Assembly: GCA_905221605.1 (NCBI GenBank)
Contig: CAJNDS010001013.1
Location: 830,961 to 864,946 of the forward strand
Origin: Symbiodinium natans
Lineage: Eukaryota > Sar > Dinophyceae > Suessiales > Symbiodiniaceae
Direction: 5' to 3'
Length of the DNA stretch: 33,986 nt
Within the stretch, counting starts at the first letter, position 1; every line of letters starts with the position of its first letter. The translations under genes and the position numbers were made by a program. Positions 27,670 to 33,986 of this stretch are shown piece after piece. The notes beneath the pieces were generated by a model. The model searched no databases and was not told the DNA's origin. It saw nothing but the letters and a program-made list of their open reading frames with translations.

Positions 27670-28328
27670 TAGAAAACTTGTCCTGGCAGGTACTGCTTCT
27701 CTGGAGTCATTCCTAGAGGATATGCAGTGTTTGCGTCCACCACTCCAGAGCTCCGTGCCCTTGAAGCTGACCCAGATGCAGCAGAGGTATAGCTTTTCTC
27801 CTCCACCCGATGCAACCTGTTCCCCAGCTCCTTTGTCTGCACAAGCAACTCTTTCAGCGCACGCTTCACCACCGCCATATCTTCAGATTGCTCTTCACCA
27901 CTAACATCAGGAATGAGTTCCTCGTCGGCTTGCACTCCACCAATAGTACCTCGTTCCATTTGTCCCATTAAACCTGACGATGGTCTCTCAACAGGTGCAG
28001 GTTCCTGACCCAAAAGATCTTGCAGCGAAGGCGGTCTTCTCGTACCTTCACCGCTCCTGTCCCCTCCGCTCGCGGGAAGACTTGCCGGCCTTGACTGCCT
28101 AAGTCTCATTTCTTCTTGAGCCCGCTCGCTCCAGAAAGGATTTGCTGCTTGAACCGGAACCACTTCGTTTTCCACCTGAGGCGTTGGTTGTATCATTGCA
28201 ACCTCCCTACCATCTGTCAGTGCTTGTACCATTTGTTGTCGATCTTCACCCCCATCACCACGATTTCCTTCGGCTTCATTGGCCGTTGGCGACAGTCCAG
28301 GCTCAGAGCGACGCCGCATCATGTCCAT
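27670..28328 (-). CDS. Gag N-terminal part
   Basis: The first ATG of the long frame is at 28,328, about 60 bases after the primer-binding site, so the 5' leader is very short. The frame is also open upstream with a TTG at 28,358. The protein is Glu/Arg/Gln-rich and disordered-looking, with a short helical segment (VVKRALKELLVQTKELGNRL) likely to form a coiled coil. No enzyme motif is present. The frame stays formally open to 27,516, but after about 27,670 the neighbouring frame becomes the coding one. Confidence 0.75.
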
Positions 28329-28376
28329 GGCGTTAAACAAACGAAAAATCTTTACCAATTCCGCAGGAAGCCTAAC

Positions 28377-28390
28377 TTGGGCTCATAACC
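28377..28390 (-). other. Primer-binding site, anticodon arm of initiator tRNA-Met
   Basis: In element sense GGTTATGAGCCCAA begins at the first base after the 5' LTR. Its complement, TTGGGCTCATAACC, is the anticodon arm of a tRNA with a CAU anticodon, not a tRNA 3' end. This is the half-tRNA priming layout known from Drosophila copia and yeast Ty5, where a cleaved initiator tRNA-Met primes. Confidence 0.8.
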
Positions 28391-28619
28391 TACGGGGGGC
28401 AACCGAAGGAGGACAGGGAACAAGACAGTCAACCCCAACAGAAGCCCTTATTACCCCTGGAACAACCAACAACCGAACAGCAAGACCCCAAACCAAGGGC
28501 ACACTTTTTACGAAACCTTCGACCGCTTTGGTCATGGCTTGAGCCAAAGATTACCGGGTTCATTGACCCTTCAACTTCCAATACCAACTCCTTTCTACAA
28601 TACCAATTGCAGCTCCGCA
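28391..28619 (-). repeat. 5' LTR
   Basis: This is the 229-base partner of 18,691-18,919. It starts TGCGGAG in element sense, directly after CCCTAAA repeats, and ends CCCCCCGTA directly before the primer-binding site. It also contains the spliced-leader-like sequence at 28,538-28,557. Confidence 0.95.
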
Positions 28620-28644
28620 CCCTAAACCCTAAACCCTAAACCCC
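28620..28644 (-). repeat. CCCTAAA block directly abutting the 5' LTR
   Basis: Three CCCTAAA units start at the first base outside the LTR, in the orientation opposite to the block on the far side of the element. Confidence 0.85.
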
Positions 28645-28735
28645 GCTTTGAGTGCCTGAAACGGATTGAGCTCCAGGAGTTGGCAGAGAGCCAAGTCCAG
28701 CACGCAGCCCTCGAGAAGCTTTTCGGCCGCAGGGT
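28645..28735 (+). pseudogene. Exon-like segment, helical peptide
   Basis: The plus strand reads KRIELQELAESQVQHAALEK, a clean amphipathic helix-like stretch, inside an open segment between the CCCTAAA block and a TTTAGGG block. Candidate GT donors lie at the join with the TTTAGGG units. The family is not recognised. It may be an exon of a host gene that the retrotransposon landed beside. Confidence 0.3.
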
Positions 28736-29740
28736 CTGGGGTTTAGGGTTTAGGGCTAGGGTTTAGGGTTCAGTTTCTGGCAACAGCCACAGGAGTCCGG
28801 ATGCAAAAAGGTTTATAGAGTCTAGGCTGGGTACCGCTCGCTTAACCAGGCGCACCTGCCCAAAGCCTGGGCGCTGGGTGAAGGTTTGCATTTGGCGGCA
28901 CTTATTCCTTGCATGTGGACGGCCGGCGCGAGTCCCATAGCCTTCAAGTGTGCGCTCTGCTTCAGGGGGTTTTAGGGTTTAGGGCTTATTTAGGGTTTAG
29001 GGGTTTGGGATGTTTCCAATTGTTTCCATGATCTCCCTCCGCCCTGAAGAAGAAACTGGAGTTCGAAGTCCTTCTTTAAGAGCCTCGAGATCCTCAACGC
29101 CGGCTAAGCCCAAAGCGTGAAAGTCGTAGGCCTCATTACATCTGCACACCACCCGAGAGCCATGCAAAGGTATCTGGAGAAGGCAGGCCCGAGACAGTCA
29201 GGGTTTTAAAGGCTTCGGGTTGTTTTGACCAACGTTTTGTTACCCTTAGGCTCAAAACAGCTCAAATACCGCATGTAGGAAGGCCCTTGGGCCCAAAAAA
29301 CTCAAAGCATGAGTCTTTAGAGTTTCAGAGTTGCGGTTCATACTGTATAGGTTCTGAGTTTGAGGTTTGGTTCAGGGGCTCTTTGTTGTTTTTTGCAGGT
29401 GCAGCAAAATCTGTTTCCAGTTACGTTCAATCCTGGGATTGACGCTTTAAGCCATAGTTCGCACCTCCTGCACCCTCAGCTCTCTGGCACTTTCTTTCAG
29501 TTGGGTTCTCAACCCCCAGGGTTGCGAACCAGCTCGCTGTGAATTGACTCAAAATACTGTTCTCCTAATGCTGCGGGTGTCTTCAGAGAGCGCGATCGCG
29601 TCATGGATTCAGTATCTTCAGTTTTCCGAGAATCCCAGAACCGGCCCGTGCAGCTTGCTGCTTCCCGAAGAACCATTCTCGAGCCCCATCTCGGCTCGAA
29701 CAATGATTCTCCTCAGTGCCCTTGAGCCTGAAATCTCTTG
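28736..29740. other. Telomeric patch and unique spacer
   Basis: TTTAGGG units lie at about 28,738-28,772 and a short decayed patch at about 28,970-29,010. The rest is unique. I recognise no gene. Small open frames at 29,360-29,542 and 29,509-29,741 overlap on opposite strands without motifs. Confidence 0.45.
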
Positions 29741-29749
29741 ATTCTCTGC

Positions 29750-29860
29750 GAAGAAGACCCTGATTGCTTCATCTCCCCAAACGTGAAGCCATGCCCTGTC
29801 CCTTATAAGGAAGAATAATGTGATTGCTGGGGCTTTTCGTGAAGCCATGCCCTATCTCCC
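29750..29860 (+). repeat. 60-base tandem duplication
   Basis: GAAGAAGACCCTGATTGCT at about 29,750 and GAAGAATAATGTGATTGCT at about 29,810 start two diverged copies of a 60-base unit. Both contain CGTGAAGCCATGCCCT. Confidence 0.7.
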
Positions 29861-29868
29861 AACAAAAC

Positions 29869-29979
29869 AGGTGCGAGCAGAGTGCCTGGTGCAGCCGGAG
29901 GACTTCGCCGGCCGAGCGGCCAAGCGCAACTCGGCCCGCATCAGAAAGGCTCCGGGCGTCCCGAGCTTTTTTAACCCCT
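29869..29979 (+). pseudogene. Exon-like segment, unknown
   Basis: After CAAAACAG the plus strand reads VRAECLVQPEDFAGRAAKRN and onward, open and GC-biased, until a TAA in a CCCTAAA-like patch. The AG just upstream fits a splice acceptor. The family is not recognised. Confidence 0.3.
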
Positions 29980-30094
29980 AAACCCGAACCCTAAACCCTA
30001 AAACCCCCCAGACAGGTGGCCAAAAAACCCTAGAACAACTTAGAGCCACACTTGAAACCCTAAGCCCTGTAAACCCTACAGACCCAAGCAGCTG

Positions 30095-30185
30095 AGGCGA
30101 AGAAGAGATCCGATTGCTCAAAGAGGCGCAGGAGATCCTGCAGGCAGCCAAGCGCTGTGAGACTTCGGGGCCTGTGCATCTGAGT
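30095..30185 (+). pseudogene. Exon-like segment, helical peptide
   Basis: One plus frame reads EEIRLLKEAQEILQAAKRCE, a strongly helical stretch, just after decayed CCCTAAA words. It ends without a clear boundary. Function unknown. Confidence 0.25.
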
Positions 30186-31225
30186 GTACCTGCAACCCCC
30201 CGACTACCCTCTCATAAAGGGTTTCTTTGTGACCCAACTAGGGCAGTTTGGGGGGTGCTGGCATAGCCGGTCGAAGCCTAAATCCTCAAGCGCTGTTCAC
30301 CTTTCAGCTCTGAGCTTCTTTGACTTCATGTTGAGGACCCGTGCAACAACTGCCACGCCGTGCTCTCTCTCTAGCCGCCAGGGGGCTAGCATGTGCGACA
30401 GATTCTGCAAAACAACTAATCCGCAATGAGCAGTGGCGGAGTTTGTTTGGGCATCTGCCAGGAGCGTGACGACTGAGTGGCTGGCTGCGACTTGCGAGTA
30501 CTTAACGCTGAGGATTCTGGATTTGGCATCTTGGTGCTGCATCTCTTGGACGTGGGAATGCTTAAGGTCTTAGTCATTAGTCGAAAAACACATGGGGGGT
30601 CCGAAGCTTCTCCGGTAGGATATCGTCAACCGGGGCCCCAGATGCATGCCATGCATGGGCTAAGCCCTACATGCAGGCTCTGCAAGAGTTGCTACTCCAG
30701 GCTCGACAGGAAAGAGCTCCGAGTTCGAGTTGAGTTCCTAACTCGACGGCTTTTCCCGCATTTGTTAACGCAGGGAGAGCCCCCCCAGTGGTGAAACACA
30801 TGCTTGTCATGGTACTGATTCCTATGGCTAGTTCTTGTTGTGGCTATAGCGGCTATAGTTCCTGACTACCCCTCTCATCACTACAACTTTTTATACTTTC
30901 AAGGCGTCGCCGGCGGGGTTATGAGAAAAGAGTCGGGTCATCTTCCCGCGAATTAGGGCTTAGGGTTCACAGTAGGGCCTCCGCAGCCAACACATCACCA
31001 CTTGACTGGATCCCCTCATGTAGGGAAGACCCCATATCCTCCAGCAGCGCAGGATACGCATCCCAACCTTTAGTTTAAATTTAGCTTTGAGGTTTCGGGG
31101 CAGAGCCCCACACACACATGCCCAAGCCGTCCTCTTGAAGCGTCTCATCTTTGCCAGAAATCCAGAAGGAGAGCCGCGCATGCACGCGTAGTGGGCCCAG
31201 CGAGTTATATTGCATAACTACATGT
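30186..31225. other. Unique spacer, no recognised gene
   Basis: Several open frames of 60-105 codons overlap on both strands, and none has a motif I can name. Telomeric words have almost disappeared (one near 30,955). Confidence 0.4.
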
Positions 31226-31266
31226 GTATCTATAGATATATATATATACACATATATATATATATG
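31226..31266. repeat. TA-rich microsatellite
   Basis: An imperfect (TA)n tract with ACAC interruptions. Confidence 0.85.
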
Positions 31267-31698
31267 TACATAAGACAGGTCAAGAATTGCAGCCGCCAAG
31301 AGCCGAAGGACATTCATGTCATGAGCCCAAAAAATGCCGTTGGAACCACTCCGTAACAACACTAAATCCCGAAATACCTCAGCCGCATAAACCACTAAAA
31401 GGCTGAGGCGTCATCCTTGCATCTTAGAGGGAAATCCCCAGTGTGTCCAACATATTTGGGTTCCATTCGAATTACTTTTGGTGCCAATTTGAGGTTGGTG
31501 TCGTATGGGGCTACCGCGGGATATCTTCTGGATCCTGCAATTGAGCATACACAGGGCTCCTTTTCAAATATTGGTGAGTGTGTGCAGAGTTGGGTGTTCT
31601 TTTGGGCCGGGAGGGGGTGTGATAAACCATACTTCAGTCATATGGTGTCTACTTGGAGTCTAGTTTAGGGGTCCCCGCCGATTTTCGTAAACCCCCAT
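31267..31698. other. Region upstream of the kinase-like gene
   Basis: No telomeric repeats and no clear gene are present. The segment just before the ATG at 31,699 would contain the promoter and a trans-splice acceptor, but I cannot pinpoint either. Confidence 0.4.
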
Positions 31699-33099
31699 AT
31701 GGCAAGCCTGCCAGCCGGGCCTGGGATGCTGGACGGCACAGTTCGCCTCTGGCTTCTCCGATTGCGACGATGCGAGAGGCCTGCCGTGATTCGCCTTTCT
31801 GTCTACTGTGTGGGGGTCCTCATCCCATTGATTGTCTGGGGGTTGGTGGTGAGCTCCCAAGAAGACGAGTTTGATATTCTGACGTTGGGCAAAGCGAGCA
31901 GGTGGATGGACGGAAAGGTCCCTCCCCTGCCGTATGGAAGTGATCTCCATGGAGACTCGGTGCTTCGCGCTTCTGTTCGCCGCGCTCTGGGTAGTGGCCC
32001 AGGTGGTGAGATCGAAACCTGGACCAAAATTGTTGGGGGCGGAGCGATCAACGTTCTTTACCGCGTGACACTCCGAAGTGGGCAGAGCGTGATCGTAAAG
32101 CTTGGGTCGCCATGGTGGCGTGGGTGCGGCAAAACTGTTGGTGAGGCGGAGGTTATGCGCTATGTGGCAAAGTACACGACGATTCCTGTGCCTCGGGTTC
32201 TGGCTGCCCTTCCGGCGGTTCACGGCAGATTCGACACTGCGGTCCACCCCGAAACAAAGGCGCATGGCGGAGAAGGGCTGGGGAACCTCGAGCTGCCAGA
32301 GGTGATGGTGATGGCAGTTGCACCCGGCCAGAAGCTGAAGGATGTTCTTGCGCGACCACTGAGCGAGGTCGGCCGAGATGTACGGGAAAAGCTGATCACG
32401 CAGTGGGTTGGGGTCTTCAGGCAGTTGCGTGAGCTTCATTTCAACATGTACGGGAGCTTTGGCGCCGACATGCAGGTCGTGCCTTTGGCTACAAACGGTG
32501 GCTGCAGTATCCTTGGCCCAATGGCATCCTATGGCAAGTACGCAGCAGGAAAAGTGGCAATGTTCCTGCCTCTAATCGAGGGTGGCGCCTGCCGTGGCGA
32601 TCGGTTCCAGAAGTACGTGCCACAGCTGAAATGTCTTGCTGATGAGATGGCTCGATACCCCGGGAACGCTGCACACGACGCCCTACGACCTGTGCTGCTG
32701 CACACAGACCTGTCGATCCGTAACATCCTCGTGGATCCGGATCCTGACAATCCACGCATCACGTCTGTGCTGGACTGGGAGTTTGCTGTTTCAGGGCCTG
32801 CTGAAGAGGAGTTCAGCTTTCCAGCAACACATGCAGGGCTGTCGACCGACGACCGCAAGGTGTTTGACAGGGTCGCGCAAGCGCAGGGCGTGACGTTGCC
32901 TCGAGATGTGTTGTCGCGGGCAGATCACGTCAGTGCCTATTGGGCTATGATCGTCTTTTGCCACTCGCACGTGTGGCGTGACGATCGGCCGTCTGGTGAC
33001 GTAACACACGAGGCGGAGGTGCGAGATGCGGAGAAGTTGCTGGACAGCATTCTAGAAAGGGCCAATTGCTCAACACAAGACCACCAGTTGCTGCCATAA
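31699..33099 (+). CDS. APH/choline-kinase-fold phosphotransferase, membrane-anchored
   Basis: A 466-residue intronless frame belongs to the aminoglycoside-phosphotransferase-type kinase superfamily. Seen in order: a hydrophobic, probably transmembrane segment at residues 29-53; a glycine-rich nucleotide loop (VGGGAIN, about 111-117); the ATP-binding lysine K134 (VIVKLG); an acidic helix with E149/E151; the catalytic loop HTDLSIRN with D337 and N342; and the metal-binding DWE at D359. The T.IPVPRVL segment is typical of APH-like proteins that are abundant in fungi. All core residues are present, so it may be active on a small molecule; the substrate cannot be read from the sequence. The first 55-70 residues could be extra if translation starts at a later Met. 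No telomeric repeats lie nearby. Confidence 0.8.
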   Translation: MASLPAGPGMLDGTVRLWLLRLRRCERPAVIRLSVYCVGVLIPLIVWGLVVSSQEDEFDILTLGKASRWMDGKVPPLPYGSDLHGDSVLRASVRRALGSGPGGEIETWTKIVGGGAINVLYRVTLRSGQSVIVKLGSPWWRGCGKTVGEAEVMRYVAKYTTIPVPRVLAALPAVHGRFDTAVHPETKAHGGEGLGNLELPEVMVMAVAPGQKLKDVLARPLSEVGRDVREKLITQWVGVFRQLRELHFNMYGSFGADMQVVPLATNGGCSILGPMASYGKYAAGKVAMFLPLIEGGACRGDRFQKYVPQLKCLADEMARYPGNAAHDALRPVLLHTDLSIRNILVDPDPDNPRITSVLDWEFAVSGPAEEEFSFPATHAGLSTDDRKVFDRVAQAQGVTLPRDVLSRADHVSAYWAMIVFCHSHVWRDDRPSGDVTHEAEVRDAEKLLDSILERANCSTQDHQLLP

Positions 33100-33986
33100 C
33101 AAAGGAGCATACTCATGCCATATGGCACGACAGCTTAGCCGGAAGACTCTTGCTGAGATCATTGCAAGACCCAACAAGGCTCATTGTGATTGTCACGGTT
33201 CTTTATGGAATACTTCATAAAGGAGTCAGAGTTGTCCAAGAAAGACATGTTCCCGCTATGACCGAGTTAAGATGAACAGCTATACACTATCATGTTGAAA
33301 TTGCAAGTTCACTCAACATAGGGTGGATGATATGACGGGAGGGATCTGAGTACCATCTCGTATTTGTTTTTAGGCTCGCTCTTCCGGGACCTCGTCGTTG
33401 GCTGCTGTTGTCTCTTTCTGGGATTCCCGGCTGCGCTGGGGAGTTGGCTGTCTCAGAAGCATACGGGCTTGGTATTCTGGACAGATCTTAAGTGGAGTGA
33501 GGAGGGCGAAGGGGGAATGAGGCAAAGATGGGCTTCTTGAACGAGTAGGCCGAAACGTACAGATCTGTCTTAGACTTCACTTGATCCAAATACCCGAGTA
33601 GAGATTTCATGGCCAGGCGAAAGCACTCGCGTGAATATAATATGGACTTTGATGCCATCTTTACTTGTCAAGACGTAAATTCCTAAGTCTGAACGCGAAT
33701 CCATGATCCCTTGGAATGCCACCAAGATGTCCGAGCAACTCACACTTTTAAGACCCTCTAGCTCTAGCCTAAAGCCCTCACAATTCTCGCCTGATGGCTG
33801 GTGCAGGAGGGACGGGAACCAAGGGAAGGGAGAAACGTCATCAAGGTTCGGACCTGCGTACACGAAACGAATGATCCGGCAGTTTTGCCGAGTGGCTTTG
33901 GGACATGCCTGCTGGCGAACGGATACTGGGCCGGGGCCACTGACTTGGCGACGCTGCTGAGTAGCGGCGCTAGTCGAAACACCAGG
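33100..33986. other. Region downstream of the kinase-like gene, no recognised gene
   Basis: Short overlapping open frames occur on both strands (for example 33,570-33,863 minus and 33,703-33,960 plus), without motifs. No telomeric repeats are present. The window may end inside another gene, but I see no proof. Confidence 0.4.

Larger units (their letters stand above)
18691..28619 (-). mobile_element. Ty1/copia-type LTR retrotransposon, dinoflagellate type
   Basis: A complete 9.93-kb element lies on the minus strand, bounded by two 229-base LTRs with 7 mismatches. A tRNA primer-binding site directly follows the 5' LTR and a purine tract directly precedes the 3' LTR. The coding order is gag, protease-like, methyltransferase-like, integrase, oxygenase-like, reverse transcriptase, RNase H. 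Integrase before reverse transcriptase is the copia (Pseudoviridae) order. The frame is interrupted at about 27,640-27,680, 26,950 (TGA), about 24,422, 23,907-23,910, 23,836-23,842 and 22,557-22,564. Both ends touch telomeric repeats and no 5-base target duplication is visible. Wording of the integrase zinc-binding and integrase-core motifs matches what I know of copia elements from Symbiodiniaceae. Confidence 0.95.

Noticed and set aside
19439-28358. Many plus-strand open frames of 60-190 codons inside the retrotransposon
   Set aside because: They are antisense shadows of the strong minus-strand Gag/Pol frames and carry no motifs.
28377-28390. A tRNA-Met gene fragment
   Set aside because: Only the 14-base complement to the anticodon arm is present and it sits exactly at the LTR edge, so it is a primer-binding site rather than a tRNA gene.

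Overview
The window looks like nuclear DNA of a dinoflagellate. Three things support this. Blocks of the TTTAGGG telomere-type heptamer are scattered along it in both orientations. It holds a large Ty1/copia-type retrotransposon of the kind that fills Symbiodiniaceae and related genomes. That element's LTRs contain a stretch resembling the 3' part of the dinoflagellate spliced leader. The assignment rests on motif recognition only; no database search was possible.

Layout. (1) Bases 1 to about 18,690 are a mosaic. Arrays of TTTAGGG or CCCTAAA, from three to about forty units long, alternate every few hundred bases with short unique segments. The window opens with a 559-base array of the variant heptamer GGGTCTA. 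The unique segments hold small inverted-repeat elements, poly-G tracts, dispersed repeats and short exon-like coding pieces, but no complete gene that I can name. The best candidates for host coding sequence here are on the minus strand at 17,836-18,273 (Cys/His cluster protein), 7,502-8,055, 4,690-5,075 and 11,646-12,164, all weak. (2) Bases 18,691-28,619 are one LTR retrotransposon on the minus strand, with 229-base LTRs about 97% identical, a primer-binding site matching the anticodon arm of initiator tRNA-Met, and a polypurine tract. Its order is gag (CCCH finger plus zinc knuckle), two tandem aspartic-protease-like segments, a C5-cytosine-methyltransferase-like domain, integrase, a 2-oxoglutarate/Fe(II)-oxygenase-like domain, reverse transcriptase, RNase H, and a C-terminal tail with a membrane segment and a Cys/His cluster. 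The frame is broken by five one-base shifts and one TGA, so this copy is probably dead unless some breaks are sequencing errors. (3) Bases 28,620-31,400 carry thin telomeric blocks and exon-like pieces. (4) From about 31,400 there are no telomeric repeats, and one clean intronless gene (31,699-33,099, plus strand) encodes a membrane-anchored aminoglycoside-phosphotransferase/choline-kinase-fold protein.

The most interesting biology is the retrotransposon. It appears to carry both a cytosine-methyltransferase-like module and an HxD...H...R oxygenase module in one polyprotein, a possible writer plus oxidiser of DNA bases. It also uses half-tRNA priming of the Drosophila copia kind, has spliced-leader-like sequence in its LTR, and sits exactly between two telomeric blocks of opposite orientation with no target-site duplication.
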